The position numbers were made by a program, and so were the translations under genes. Below are positions 56,303 through 64,000 of a stretch of 64,000 nucleotides of DNA, one piece after another. The notes beneath the pieces are model-generated. The model saw only the letters and a list, made by a program, of their open reading frames with translations, was not told where the DNA came from and did no database searches. Every line of letters begins with the position of its first letter. The stretch's first letter is position 1. Source of the stretch: an uncultured Myxococcales bacterium (GTDB taxonomy: Bacteria; Myxococcota; Myxococcia; Myxococcales; Myxococcaceae); NCBI GenBank assembly GCA_937980205.1, contig CALJKW010000009.1, positions 186,001 to 250,000 of the forward strand, in the 5' to 3' direction.

Positions 56303-57721
56303 GATCTGCCGCACGCCGTCGACGAACGGCGGAATGGCAGCGAGGAACAGCCCGACCCACACCTTCGGCTCTTTGAGGAACGGCCGCCCGACGCGCTGGC
56401 ACTCGAGCAGCGTGTAGGCCGCCGCGTACCAGACGGTGAGCAGCCACAGGCCACCGACGACGGGCACGAACGAGATGCGCGCGGGCTCGACGCCGGCCGC
56501 GCCCATCGCGAGGTTCCGCAAGCCGTAGATGCCCAGCGCCGCCGCGCCGAGCAGCAGCACCCAGCGCGACTGCTGCAGCGGCACGTCCGGCTTCGGCACG
56601 TCGAGGCCCTCGCGGCGCCAGTGCCGCCGCAGCATCGCGGTCACCGCGAGCGCGCCACCGAAGCACGCCAGCGAGATGAGAATGGGCACCGTCTCGAAGC
56701 GCGCGCGCGTGAAGACGCGGCCGTCGTCGAGCACGCGGGTGCCGAGCGACACCAGCGGCGGCACGTCGTCGGCCGGCAGCACCCGCGGCGTCAGCGAGAG
56801 CAGGCCGGCGTAGAGCACCGCGGCGATCGAGCACGTCTGAACGAGCGCGACCGCGCGCATCCACAGGCGCTCGTCGGTCGGCAGCTCGAGCACCGAGGTC
56901 GGCGGCAACAGCCACCGCTCGAGCGCATCGGCGAACGCGCGCATCGACGGGAAGCGCTCGACCGGCTCGGACGCCATCGCCTTCTTCACCACCGTCTCGA
57001 GCCCCATCGGCAGCGCGCCGAGCTCGCCGACGGGCGGCTTGCCGGTGACGAGCTCGCGCAGCAGCGCTCCGACGGAGAACACGTCCATCGCCGGCGCGGG
57101 CGGGGCACCGCTGAACACCTCCGGCGCCATGTAGCCGGCGCTGCCGACGGCGACGCCGGTGCGCGTCACCGTCGACGTCGAGTCCGAGAGGATGCGCGCG
57201 ATGCCGAAGTCGGTGACCTTCGCGCGGCCCTCGTCATCGAGCAGCACGTTCTCGGGCTTGATGTCGCGGTGCACGACGCCCTTGCCGTGCGCGTACTCGA
57301 GCGCCTCGCAGACCTGCCTGCAGATGCGCACCGCGTCCTTCGGAGCGAGCGGCAGCCGCCTCGACACCGGGCCGCCGCTGACCAGCTCCATCACCAGGTA
57401 CGCCTCGCCCTGCTCCACCCCGAAGTCGAACACCTGCACGATGTGCGGATGGCAGAGCAGCCCCATGGCGCGGGCCTCGCGCTCGAAGCGGCCGCGCGCC
57501 TCGGCGTCGCCGGCCACCTGCGGAGCGAGGAACTTCACCGCCACCTCGCGCTGAAGCTTCAGGTGCCGCGCCTTGAACACGCTGCCCATGCCGCCGCGGC
57601 CGAGCTCGTCGTGCAGCTCGAGCCCGGCGAACGTCTCGGCCTCGGCGATGCCGCCGAGCAGGCACGACGGGCACGCCGCCGCTCCTTCCGGGAAGGCGGC
57701 GCCGCAGCGCGAGCACTTCAC
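56288..57721 (-). CDS. Ser/Thr protein kinase with N-terminal zinc ribbon and membrane domain
   Basis: GTG 57721 overlaps the sigma gene stop as GTGA. The 477-residue protein starts with a zinc ribbon (VKCSRCGAAFPEGAAACPSC). A complete kinase domain follows: LGRGGMGSVFKA, VAVKFL, VVHRDIKPENVLL, VTDFGIARI. The C-terminal half (about 330-477) holds four or more membrane helices (ALVQTCSIAAVLYAGLLSL, ISLACFGGALAVTAML). Sequence features are those of ECF-STK partner kinases in myxobacteria and planctomycetes. It is co-translated with the upstream sigma factor. Confidence 0.9.
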   Translation of the reverse strand: MKCSRCGAAFPEGAAACPSCLLGGIAEAETFAGLELHDELGRGGMGSVFKARHLKLQREVAVKFLAPQVAGDAEARGRFEREARAMGLLCHPHIVQVFDFGVEQGEAYLVMELVSGGPVSRRLPLAPKDAVRICRQVCEALEYAHGKGVVHRDIKPENVLLDDEGRAKVTDFGIARILSDSTSTVTRTGVAVGSAGYMAPEVFSGAPPAPAMDVFSVGALLRELVTGKPPVGELGALPMGLETVVKKAMASEPVERFPSMRAFADALERWLLPPTSVLELPTDERLWMRAVALVQTCSIAAVLYAGLLSLTPRVLPADDVPPLVSLGTRVLDDGRVFTRARFETVPILISLACFGGALAVTAMLRRHWRREGLDVPKPDVPLQQSRWVLLLGAAALGIYGLRNLAMGAAGVEPARISFVPVVGGLWLLTVWYAAAYTLLECQRVGRPFLKEPKVWVGLFLAAIPPFVDGVRQISQRL

Positions 57722-58428
57722 TTCGACAGCACCTCGACGAGCGCGCCGAGCTCGGCGTCGGCGTCGCGCTCGTCCTCGACGGTGTCGAGCACCTGCTCGC
57801 GAACGAGCTCGCGGAACCGCACCCGCGCGCGGTGGAGGAACGCCTTGAGCTGCGGCAGCGACATCTGGTGCTCGCGCGCGGCGTCCGCGTACGACGGCTG
57901 CTGCTCGTTGCCGGGCCGGAAGAAGCGCTCGACGAGCGCGAACGGCCCGACGCGCGCGCCGCTCTCGAACTCGGCCTTCAGGGCGTCGAGCGCGCGCTGC
58001 ATCACGAGCAGGGCCCACTCGCGCTCGAACGCGACGTCCGGAGAAGCGGTGTCGTACGGCAGCCGCTCGGCGAGCTTCTCGTCGATGCTCACCACGCGCG
58101 CGCCGGCGCCGCGCTTCTGCGCGCTCGACTTCTCGTGCTGGTGCACGAGGTGATTCGCCGCCGCGGTCTTGAGGTACGCGCGCAGCCGGCCCCGCTCGGG
58201 GTTCACCTTGTCGACGACGTCGCGCTGCAGGAGGGCCACCAGCAGCTCCTGCGTGGCGTCTTGCGCGGCGGCCGCGTCGAGGCCGCGGCTGCGCAGATAC
58301 ACGTAGAGCGGCCGCCAGTAGACGCGCGCGAGCTCCTCGAACGCGCGGCGCTTCGCCTCGGGCGACGTCTTCGCCTGGAGGATCAGCGTCCACCGCGTCG
58401 TCGGGAAGCGTGAAGGCGCCTCGACCAT
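57718..58428 (-). CDS. RNA polymerase sigma factor paired with a kinase
   Basis: This 236-residue sigma factor starts at ATG 58428. Region 2 is seen in ELARVYWRPLYVYLRSRGLD, AAAAQDATQELLVALLQRDV and RLRAYLKTAAANHLVH. Region 4 includes YADAAREHQMSLPQLKAFLHRAR. The group resembles ECF sigma factors encoded with Ser/Thr kinases; no anti-sigma factor is adjacent. Phosphorylation by the kinase could set its activity. It is divergent from the paired membrane proteins, with an inverted repeat between. Confidence 0.85.
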   Translation of the reverse strand: MVEAPSRFPTTRWTLILQAKTSPEAKRRAFEELARVYWRPLYVYLRSRGLDAAAAQDATQELLVALLQRDVVDKVNPERGRLRAYLKTAAANHLVHQHEKSSAQKRGAGARVVSIDEKLAERLPYDTASPDVAFEREWALLVMQRALDALKAEFESGARVGPFALVERFFRPGNEQQPSYADAAREHQMSLPQLKAFLHRARVRFRELVREQVLDTVEDERDADAELGALVEVLSK

Positions 58429-58433
58429 CGCGC

Positions 58434-58461
58434 TTGACCATAGCCCCGCTAAGGCTATGTC
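58434..58461 (+). promoter_or_regulatory. Divergent promoter with 7-bp inverted repeat
   Basis: TTGACC (58434-58439) and TATGTC (58456-58461), 16 bases apart, form a -35/-10 pair. The arms CATAGCC (58439-58445) and GGCTATG (58453-58459) frame the core as a perfect seven-base inverted repeat. The next GTG is only six bases away, so the transcript would be nearly leaderless. Confidence 0.55.
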
Positions 58462-58467
58462 ACGCGC

Positions 58468-59052
58468 GTGATCTTCCACGCCCTGTGCGCTGCGCTCCTC
58501 ACGGCCGCGCCGGCGTCGCACTTCGAGGGCGCGCTGCTCTCGGAGGTGCCGCGCTTCACGGTGCACCTCGCCGAGGGCGCGCCGACCGGCATGGAGACTC
58601 CGGTGGAGCAGCTGACGCGCGAGCAGCTGCAGGCCGAGTACACGCGCCTCGCGCAGGAGAAGCCGGGCATCGGCGCGCCGATCGCGCTGACCTCGGTCGG
58701 CGGCGGCCTGCTCATTCTCTCGCTGCCGCTCTTGTACGTCGCTTTGATCGGAATTCTGAGCGGCGGCAACTCCACCCTCGTGCTGGGCGGGTACATCTTC
58801 CTCGTCTTCGGGTCGGCGATCGCCGTCACCGGCGGCGTGCTGCTCGCCGTCGGCCTGGTGAAGCTCTTTCAGCGCATCGGAGAGCGCCGCGCGTACACGC
58901 AGCGCATGGAGGACATCAACGCGCGGCTCGAGTCGCTCGACCGCACGGGCAGCCCGCCACCTCCCCCGCCTCCTGCAGAGCTGCCCCCGCCGACGCCGCC
59001 CGGCGCCGGCTTCATCGACGTTCGGCCGGACATCGTCCTCGCGACGTTCTGA
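58468..59052 (+). CDS. Small membrane protein (paralog A of a pair)
   Basis: This 194-residue product starts at GTG 58468 with a signal peptide (MIFHALCAALLTAAPA). A short helical part with TREQLQAEYTRLAQEKPGIG is followed by two membrane helices (ALTSVGGGLLILSLPLLYVAL, GYIFLVFGSAIAVTGGVLL), a charged segment and a Pro-rich tail ending VRPDIVLATF. It shares the TREQL...EKPG core, two helices and the final VRPxxVLATF with the next gene. No family is recognised. Divergent from the sigma factor gene. Confidence 0.68.
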   Translation: MIFHALCAALLTAAPASHFEGALLSEVPRFTVHLAEGAPTGMETPVEQLTREQLQAEYTRLAQEKPGIGAPIALTSVGGGLLILSLPLLYVALIGILSGGNSTLVLGGYIFLVFGSAIAVTGGVLLAVGLVKLFQRIGERRAYTQRMEDINARLESLDRTGSPPPPPPPAELPPPTPPGAGFIDVRPDIVLATF

Positions 59053-59059
59053 AAGCCCC

Positions 59060-59725
59060 ATGCTCCTCGTCCTGCTCACCGCGCTGTCCGCAGCTCCTTC
59101 CGCGGCGGCGCTCGCCGACGCCGGCACCCTGCACGGCTACCTGGTCTCCTCGCGCTCGCCCCACGGGGAGACTGCGTCTCGGCTGTTCCGCGTCGCGCGC
59201 ACCGCGCCCTCCGCTGGACGGCGCGCGTGGACGCCGGTGCAGTACGGCGGCGAGACGCAGGCGGAGATCCCCCTCTCGCAGATGACGCGCGAGCAGCTGA
59301 AGGCCGAATACAAGCGCCTCGAAGACGAGAAGCCCGGGCTGGGCGGGCAGATCACGATGATCGCGCTCGGCGGAGCGACGCTCGGCATCGGAGCCGTCAC
59401 GCTGTGGGTCTCGCTCCTCATCGCCATCACCGGCAGCGTGCCGCTCGTGCCGGTGCTGGTCGGCGTCGGGCTCGTGCTGGGCGGCGGAGCGCTGCTCACC
59501 GTCGGCATCATCATGCTGAAGATGGCGCGGGCCGAGCGCGAGCCGTTCAGCCAGGCCCAGGAAGAGATTCAGCGGCGCCTCGACGGCTCGTACGCGCCGC
59601 CGGGTCAGCCGCCTCCGATGCAGCCGGACCGGTACGACCCGGTGCCGCCGCCTCCGCCGCCGCCTCCTCCGCCGGGAGCCGGGTTCCCGGCGGTCAGGCC
59701 TTCGCTCGTGCTCGCGACGTTCTGA
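59060..59725 (+). CDS. Small membrane protein (paralog B of a pair)
   Basis: This 221-residue product has a signal peptide (MLLVLLTALSAAPSAAALADAG), then the shared core TREQLKAEYKRLEDEKPGLG, two membrane helices and a Pro-rich tail ending VRPSLVLATF. It is a tandem paralog of the preceding gene, separated by seven bases. The exact repeat of the C-terminal LATF suggests a conserved recognition peptide. Function unknown; regulation by the sigma/kinase pair is plausible. Confidence 0.68.
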   Translation: MLLVLLTALSAAPSAAALADAGTLHGYLVSSRSPHGETASRLFRVARTAPSAGRRAWTPVQYGGETQAEIPLSQMTREQLKAEYKRLEDEKPGLGGQITMIALGGATLGIGAVTLWVSLLIAITGSVPLVPVLVGVGLVLGGGALLTVGIIMLKMARAEREPFSQAQEEIQRRLDGSYAPPGQPPPMQPDRYDPVPPPPPPPPPPGAGFPAVRPSLVLATF

Positions 59726-59734
59726 CCAGGGGCC

Positions 59735-59880
59735 CAGCAGGCCGCTGAAGAACGGCTGCACGGCCCGATCTCTTCGTCGCCGGCTCCGGTCCGTGCTCAC
59801 GCACCGACGACGTACACTCCGCGCGGTCCTCGCCGGCGCCTCGATCTCATGCCGATCGCACGTTTCTCAGCGGCCTGCTA
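59735..59880. mobile_element. MITE-like element with 20-bp terminal inverted repeats
   Basis: The left end CAGCAGGCCGCTGAAGAACG (59735-59754) and right end (59861-59880, reverse complement TAGCAGGCCGCTGAGAAACG) match at 17 of 20 positions. The 146-base element carries no gene. The right end supplies GCTAGA, 11 bases before the proS start, so it may provide its promoter. No transposase is present in the window. Confidence 0.65.
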
Positions 59881-59893
59881 GACGCCCACCCCC

Positions 59894-61351
59894 ATGGCTT
59901 CCTCCGAAAAACTTCCGACCCGCGCGGAGAACTTCTCCGATTGGTACGTCGAGCTGATCCAGCGCGCGAAGCTCGCCGACTACTCCGACGTGAAGGGCTG
60001 CATGGTGATCCGCCCGAACGGCTACGCGATCTGGGAGAACATGCAGCGCGTGCTCGACGCGATGTTCAAGGAGACCGGGCACGTCAACGCGTACTTCCCG
60101 CTGCTCATCCCCGAGGAGTACCTGAACCGCGAGAAGGAGCACGTCGAGGGCTTCAAGCCGCAGCTCGCGGTCGTCGGGTACGCCGGCGGCGCGCCGCTCG
60201 AGGCCGGCCAGCGCTACGTCATTCGCCCGACGTCGGAGACGATCATCAACCGCTCGTTCGCGAAGTGGATTCAGAGCTACCGCGATCTCCCGCTGCTCTT
60301 GAACCAGTGGGCGAACGTCATGCGCTGGGAGATGCGCACCCGCCTGTTCCTGCGCACCACCGAGTTCCTCTGGCAGGAAGGCCACACCTGCCACGAGACC
60401 GAGGCCGACGCGCAGGAAGAGACGCTGCGCATGCTCGAGGTCTACCGCCGCTTCGCCGAGGACTACATGGCGATGCCGGTGCTCTGCGGTCAGAAGACCG
60501 AGAGCGAGAAGTTCCCGGGCGCGGTCCGCACGTACAGCATCGAAGCGATGATGCAGGACAAGAAGGCGCTGCAGGCCGGCACCTCGCACAACCTCGGCCA
60601 GAACTTCGCCAAGATGTTCGAGACCCAGTTCCAGGGCCGCGACGGCAAGCAGCACTACGCGTGGCAGACGAGCTGGGGCGTCTCGACGCGCCTCATCGGA
60701 GCGCTCATCCTCACGCACTCGGACGACTCGGGCCTGGTGGTGCCGCCGAAGCTCGCCGCCCGGCAGGTCGTCATCATCGTCGTCGGCAAGGGCGACGAGC
60801 GCGCCAAAGCGAAGGAGAAGGCGGTCGCGCTCAGCGCCGACTTCAAGAAGGCCGGCATGCGGGTCAGCGTCGACGACGACGAATCGAAGAACCCGGGCTT
60901 CAAGTACGCCGAGTATGAGCTGCAGGGCATCTGCCTGCGCATCGAGTTGGGGCCCAAAGACCTCGAGAAAGGCACCTGCGTGATGGTGCGCCGCGACGCC
61001 GAACGCGACCCCGCCGGCAGGCCGAAGAAGGACTTCGTGCCGCTCGACCAGGCGGTGACCCACGCGCAGGCCGCGCTCGACGCGATGCAGACGTCTCTCT
61101 TCGAGAAGGCGAAGGCGTTCCGCTCGGCGAACACGTTCGAGGTGAACTCGTACGACGAGATGAAGAAGCGCGCCGACGACGGCTTCCTGCTCGCGCACTG
61201 GAACGGTGACGCGAAGGTCGAGGCGAAGATCAAGGAAGAGACCGGCCTCACCACCCGGAACCGGCCGTTCGACTTGAAGCAGGAGCCGGGGAAGTGTGTG
61301 GTCACCGGTGAGCCATCGCCGGGGCGCATCGTCTTCTCGAAAGCCTACTGA
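59894..61351 (+). CDS. proS: Prolyl-tRNA synthetase, archaeal/eukaryote-type
   Basis: This 485-residue class II synthetase charges tRNA(Pro). Motif 2 region is seen in VMRWEMRTRLFLRTTEFLWQ and motif 3 in TSWGVSTRLIGALILTHSDD. The length and the absence of the long editing insertion between motifs 2 and 3 indicate the short archaeal/eukaryote-type ProRS rather than the long bacterial type. The anticodon-binding domain follows (QVVIIVVGKGDERAK), and the C-terminus has a Cys (GKCVVTGEPSPG) of the partly kept zinc domain. The start is preceded by GCTAGA at the end of a MITE-like element. Confidence 0.92.
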   Translation: MASSEKLPTRAENFSDWYVELIQRAKLADYSDVKGCMVIRPNGYAIWENMQRVLDAMFKETGHVNAYFPLLIPEEYLNREKEHVEGFKPQLAVVGYAGGAPLEAGQRYVIRPTSETIINRSFAKWIQSYRDLPLLLNQWANVMRWEMRTRLFLRTTEFLWQEGHTCHETEADAQEETLRMLEVYRRFAEDYMAMPVLCGQKTESEKFPGAVRTYSIEAMMQDKKALQAGTSHNLGQNFAKMFETQFQGRDGKQHYAWQTSWGVSTRLIGALILTHSDDSGLVVPPKLAARQVVIIVVGKGDERAKAKEKAVALSADFKKAGMRVSVDDDESKNPGFKYAEYELQGICLRIELGPKDLEKGTCVMVRRDAERDPAGRPKKDFVPLDQAVTHAQAALDAMQTSLFEKAKAFRSANTFEVNSYDEMKKRADDGFLLAHWNGDAKVEAKIKEETGLTTRNRPFDLKQEPGKCVVTGEPSPGRIVFSKAY

Positions 61352-61373
61352 GCAGTTGTCCTCCCGGACGGGG

Positions 61374-61389
61374 GTGGGGCAAGCCCCAC
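61374..61389 (+). terminator. GTGGGGC-AA-GCCCCAC hairpin after proS
   Basis: A perfect seven-base-pair stem (61374-61380 with 61383-61389) lies 22 bases after the proS stop. No T run follows. Confidence 0.5.
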
Positions 61390-61494
61390 GGCGTTGGCGA
61401 CCCTGAGGTTGATTCCGACCCGCCCGCCTGCGCGCGCAACCCTGCGCGAGCACGGGCGGTGGGGCTCGGCACGCCCGCTGCTCTAGCGGCGGCC

Positions 61495-61932
61495 ATGCTC
61501 CGCTCCGCACTGGTCGCCGTCCTCGTCGTCGCACTCCCCACCTTCGCTGCCGATGAACCGTCGGAGCGCACCGAGCCCGCCGCGACGTTCGCCGCGGAGG
61601 GTGTGGTGCAGCGGATCGCTCCGCAGCTGTCGGACGACGGCGTCGACTGGGCCGAGGTGACGTTCAAGGTCTCGCGCTGCATCGCGGGCCCGTGCACACC
61701 GCACCAGTCGATGAAGGTGCGCGTCGCGTTCAGCCAGTGGCGCGGCAAACACGGCCAGACGATGGGCCTCGTCCGCTACGAGTGGAAGGACGGCAAGGGC
61801 GACACGCGCGCGTGGGCGATGGCGCACCGGCTCGACGACGCCGACGAGAACGAGCGCTTCGAGACCGACTGCGAGAAGGCGGTCGCGAACGTGGGCGCGC
61901 CCGTCAGTGACTCCGCCGTCGCGACGCGCTAG
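61495..61932 (+). CDS. Small exported hypothetical protein
   Basis: ATG 61495 gives 145 residues with signal peptide MLRSALVAVLVVALPTFAADE. The mature part has beta-strands and three Cys (VSRCIAGPCTPHQS, TDCEKAVAN). An upstream in-frame GTG at 61459 would give a non-signal start and is not preferred. TCTAGC lies seven bases before the ATG. Unrecognised family. The next gene follows after 12 bases. Confidence 0.62.
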   Translation: MLRSALVAVLVVALPTFAADEPSERTEPAATFAAEGVVQRIAPQLSDDGVDWAEVTFKVSRCIAGPCTPHQSMKVRVAFSQWRGKHGQTMGLVRYEWKDGKGDTRAWAMAHRLDDADENERFETDCEKAVANVGAPVSDSAVATR

Positions 61933-61944
61933 TCAGCGTCGCGC

Positions 61945-62340
61945 ATGAAAGGCCAACTCAAGGTCTCGACCCCGAAGGAGTACCTCGCGAAGCTCGAAGA
62001 GCCGCGCAAGAGCGACATCGCGAAGCTGGACAAGCTGATCCGCAAGGCGGCTCCGAAGCTGAAGCCGTTCATCCTCCAGGGCGTGCTCTCGTACGGGCCT
62101 TACCACTACAAGTACCCGAGCGGCCGCGAGGGCGACTCGGCGTACGTCGCGGTGTCGAGCAACGCGAGCTACATCTCGCTGTACGTGATCGCCTGGGACA
62201 AGCCGAACCCCTACCCGGCCCAGAAGTACAAGCCGAAGCTCGAGAAGGCCAAGGTCGGCAAGAGCTGCGTCACCTTCAAGAAGCTCGAAGACCTCGACGA
62301 GAAAGCGCTCGCGGCGCTGATCAAGGAAGCGCAGCCGTAA
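61945..62340 (+). CDS. DUF1801 family protein
   Basis: This 131-residue cytosolic protein matches the DUF1801/YdhG-like pattern: VSTPKEYLAKLEEPRKSDIA, LDKLIRKAAPKLKPF and GVLSYGPYHYKYPSG. The fold binds small ligands in some homologues, and the function is unknown. It is four bases ahead of larB, so probably co-transcribed, though its link to nickel-cofactor synthesis is not established. Confidence 0.8.
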   Translation: MKGQLKVSTPKEYLAKLEEPRKSDIAKLDKLIRKAAPKLKPFILQGVLSYGPYHYKYPSGREGDSAYVAVSSNASYISLYVIAWDKPNPYPAQKYKPKLEKAKVGKSCVTFKKLEDLDEKALAALIKEAQP

Positions 62341-62343
62341 TCG

Positions 62344-63099
62344 ATGGACGCGGCATCTCTCAAGCGGCTGCTCACCCGTGTCTCGAAGAAGCGCACGTCG
62401 ATCTCCGAAGCGCTCGCCGAGCTGAAGGACCTTCCGTTCGCCGAGCTCGGGTTCGCGACCGTCGACACCCACCGCGCGCTCAGGCTCGGCTTCCCCGAGG
62501 TCGTGCTCGGTCAGTGGAAGACGGCCGAGCACTGCGCCGCGATCGCGCTGAAGCTGCGGCCCACCGGGCTGCCGGTGCTCGTCACGCGCCTGCAGCCCGA
62601 GAAGGTCCACACGCTCACCGCCGCCTTCCCCGAGGGCGCGACGTGGCACGAGACCGCCCGCATCTTCGAGGTGCACGGGAAGCGAAGGCTCCGCGCCGGC
62701 CGCGTCGCGGTCGTCTGCGCCGGCACCTCGGACCTGCCGGTCGCCGAAGAGGCCGCGGTCACCGCGCGCGCGATGGGCGCCACCGTGAAGCTCATCACCG
62801 ACGTCGGAGTCGCCGGCATCCACCGCCTGCTCAAGCGGCGCAAGGAGCTCTCGAGCGCCGACGCCATCGTCGCCATCGCCGGCATGGAGGGCGCGCTGCC
62901 CACCGCGGTCGGCGGCCTCGTCGGAGTCCCCGTCATCGCGGTGCCGACCAGCGTCGGCTACGGCACCAGCTTCGACGGCCTCGCCGCGCTGCTCGGCATG
63001 ATGACGTCGTGCGCGTCGAACGTGAGCGTGGTCAACATCGACAACGGCTTCGGAGCCGGCTTCCAGGCGGCGCTCATCTCGCGCGGCCGCCGGCGGTGA
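62344..63099 (+). CDS. larB: Nickel-pincer cofactor biosynthesis protein LarB
   Basis: This 251-residue protein carboxylates the pyridinium ring of nicotinic acid adenine dinucleotide and hydrolyses it, first step to the nickel-pincer nucleotide cofactor. The C-terminal PurE-like core is visible in VVCAGTSDLPVAEEAAVTAR, LITDVGVAGIHRLL and IAVPTSVGYGTSF. It overlaps a convergent small gene by 26 bases. LarC follows divergent of that gene. No larA or larE is in the window. Confidence 0.9.
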   Translation: MDAASLKRLLTRVSKKRTSISEALAELKDLPFAELGFATVDTHRALRLGFPEVVLGQWKTAEHCAAIALKLRPTGLPVLVTRLQPEKVHTLTAAFPEGATWHETARIFEVHGKRRLRAGRVAVVCAGTSDLPVAEEAAVTARAMGATVKLITDVGVAGIHRLLKRRKELSSADAIVAIAGMEGALPTAVGGLVGVPVIAVPTSVGYGTSFDGLAALLGMMTSCASNVSVVNIDNGFGAGFQAALISRGRRR

Positions 63100-63475
63100 C
63101 CGAGCGCAGCTTGTCCGCGAGCCACACGCGCGCGGACTCGGGCTCGGGGAACGTCTTGCTCGGAAACGGCAGCGGGAAGATGCGGCTCATCACCTCGTAC
63201 ATCGCGCGGTGCAGCGGGTGGTCGTAGACGATCGCCTGCACCATGCCCGCCCCGCTCTTCTCGGCGGTCGCGCGCATGTGGCGGACCACGAGGGCGCGCT
63301 GATCCGAGCTCATGTCGCCGATGCCGCGGCGCAGGTCGAGCAGCAGCCCGAACCGCTCGCCGCGCGCGAACCACTGGTCGACCCACCCGAGCAGCCGCTC
63401 GAGCTCCGCGTCGTCCACCGAGCCGTGCCACGTCACGGCGACGATCGGCCAGGCGGACTCGTCGACGTCGAACAC
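63074..63475 (-). CDS. SpoIIAA-like (STAS-type) protein
   Basis: This 133-residue protein has the layout of SpoIIAA-like proteins: ESAWPIVAVTWHGSVDDAEL, a middle RFGLLLDLRRGIGDMSSDQ and a late SKTFPEPESARVWL. It lacks the Ser phosphorylation motif of classical anti-sigma antagonists. It lies between larB and larC on the opposite strand, and is divergent from larC, 45 bases apart. Confidence 0.65.
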   Translation of the reverse strand: MFDVDESAWPIVAVTWHGSVDDAELERLLGWVDQWFARGERFGLLLDLRRGIGDMSSDQRALVVRHMRATAEKSGAGMVQAIVYDHPLHRAMYEVMSRIFPLPFPSKTFPEPESARVWLADKLRSVTAGGRAR

Positions 63476-63520
63476 ACTGCTCTACTATCGCGATCGCGCC
63501 AACTCGCGTAGAGACGTGTC

Positions 63521-64000
63521 GTGTCTCGGATCCTCTACCTGGAGCCCGTGGGCGGCATCGCGGGTGACATGTTCCTCGCCAGCGCGCTCGACCTCGGAGT
63601 GCCGCTCGCAGAGCTGGAAGCGCCGCTTCGCTCGCTGAACGTCGAAGGTTGGAAATTTTCCGTGAAGCGCGAGAAGCGCCACGCGATCGAGGGCACGCAC
63701 GTCGACGTCGTCGTCGATCACCAGCACGACCACGACCACACGCCGCTGAGCCACATCCAGAAGCTCATCCGCGACTCGAAGCTGAGCGACGGCGCGAAGG
63801 CCCGCGCGCTCGCGATCTTCGAGACCGTCGGCCGCGCCGAGGCGAAGATTCACGGCACGACGCTCGAGCAGGTCGAGTTCCACGAGGTCGGAGCAGTGGA
63901 CTCCATCATCGACATCTGCGGCGCGGCGGTGGTGCTCGATCTGCTCGGCGAGCCCGAGGTGTTCAGCGCGCCGCCGCCGCTCGGCTCGGGCCAGGCGAAG
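63521..64000 (+). CDS. larC: Nickel-pincer cofactor biosynthesis protein LarC (cut by window end)
   Basis: GTG 63521 starts MSRILYLEPVGGIAGDMFLA, the LarC N-terminal signature, followed by a His-rich stretch (VDHQHDHDHTP) expected to bind nickel, and EFHEVGAVDSIIDICGAAV. LarC inserts nickel into the pincer nucleotide with CTP. The first 160 codons are present. In some bacteria LarC needs a programmed frameshift; it cannot be judged here because the junction is beyond the window. Linked with larB. Confidence 0.92.
   Translation, partial: MSRILYLEPVGGIAGDMFLASALDLGVPLAELEAPLRSLNVEGWKFSVKREKRHAIEGTHVDVVVDHQHDHDHTPLSHIQKLIRDSKLSDGAKARALAIFETVGRAEAKIHGTTLEQVEFHEVGAVDSIIDICGAAVVLDLLGEPEVFSAPPPLGSGQAK

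Noticed and set aside
56621..58153. A 510-codon plus-strand frame opposite the kinase and sigma genes
   Set aside because: Arg/His-rich shadow; the minus strand has clear kinase and sigma motifs with a stop/start overlap.

Overview
The window is high-GC, densely coded DNA from a myxobacterium-like organism (Myxococcota). The reasons are a MYXO-CTERM-type C-terminal anchor (gene at 21707), very large Cys-rich surface lipoproteins with MopE-type DxDxDC repeats, several Ser/Thr kinases, one of them paired with a sigma factor, an AgmX-like protein, and a recA LexA site of the Myxococcus type. Nearly every gene shows strong third-position GC bias, so the opposite strands carry long spurious ORFs. 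No gene-free stretch exceeds 300 bases; the longest gaps are 28377-28609 and 47126-47330. No CRISPR array, prophage, transposase or ordinary tRNA was seen.

Layout. 1-13.2 kb: the end of an AI-2E-type permease, two paralogous giant Cys-/Gly-rich surface proteins, two phosphate-selective porins each behind a Pho-box-like direct-repeat array, a 2OG-Fe(II) oxygenase and a ZU5-like lipoprotein. 13.4-18.7 kb: a CHASE3/PAS/GAF/GGDEF cyclase, a kinase-fold protein lacking the catalytic Asp, recA behind a LexA box, and a Uma2 nuclease-fold protein. 18.9-25.9 kb: envelope proteins, a MYXO-CTERM protein, a degenerate metallo-beta-lactamase, and a Pal lipoprotein with a PilZ protein. 26-28.4 kb: an ECF sigma / anti-sigma / DUF3106 / small secreted protein operon, followed by a striking tRNA-like locus whose 3' half lies upstream of its 5' half (27785-27859), then a GNAT enzyme. 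28.6-41.5 kb: a permease with an S46 dipeptidyl-peptidase, a SulP transporter with carbonic anhydrase, GluQRS, a PEGA protein and a metallophosphoesterase. 41.5-49.7 kb: a GAF/adenylate cyclase, a CsgG-like and collagen-like pair, a ferritin-like protein, a cytochrome-like lipoprotein and ProB. 49.7-64 kb: HflX, a kinase operon, an ArsR-controlled unit, an ECF sigma with a zinc-ribbon kinase, paired membrane paralogs, a MITE-like element in front of proS, and larB/larC.

How genes work together. Many adjacent genes share 1-4 base ATGA/GTGA overlaps, so translation-coupled operons are common. Several start codons lack a Shine-Dalgarno and instead have a -10-like hexamer 6-12 nt upstream, which suggests leaderless mRNAs. 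The most unusual element is the permuted tRNA-like gene at 27785-27859. Other unexplained structures are the GGTTCG hexamer hairpins (4711-4778 and 41499-41575), the GGGGACAGTCCCC palindromes, and the 146-bp MITE-like element next to proS.
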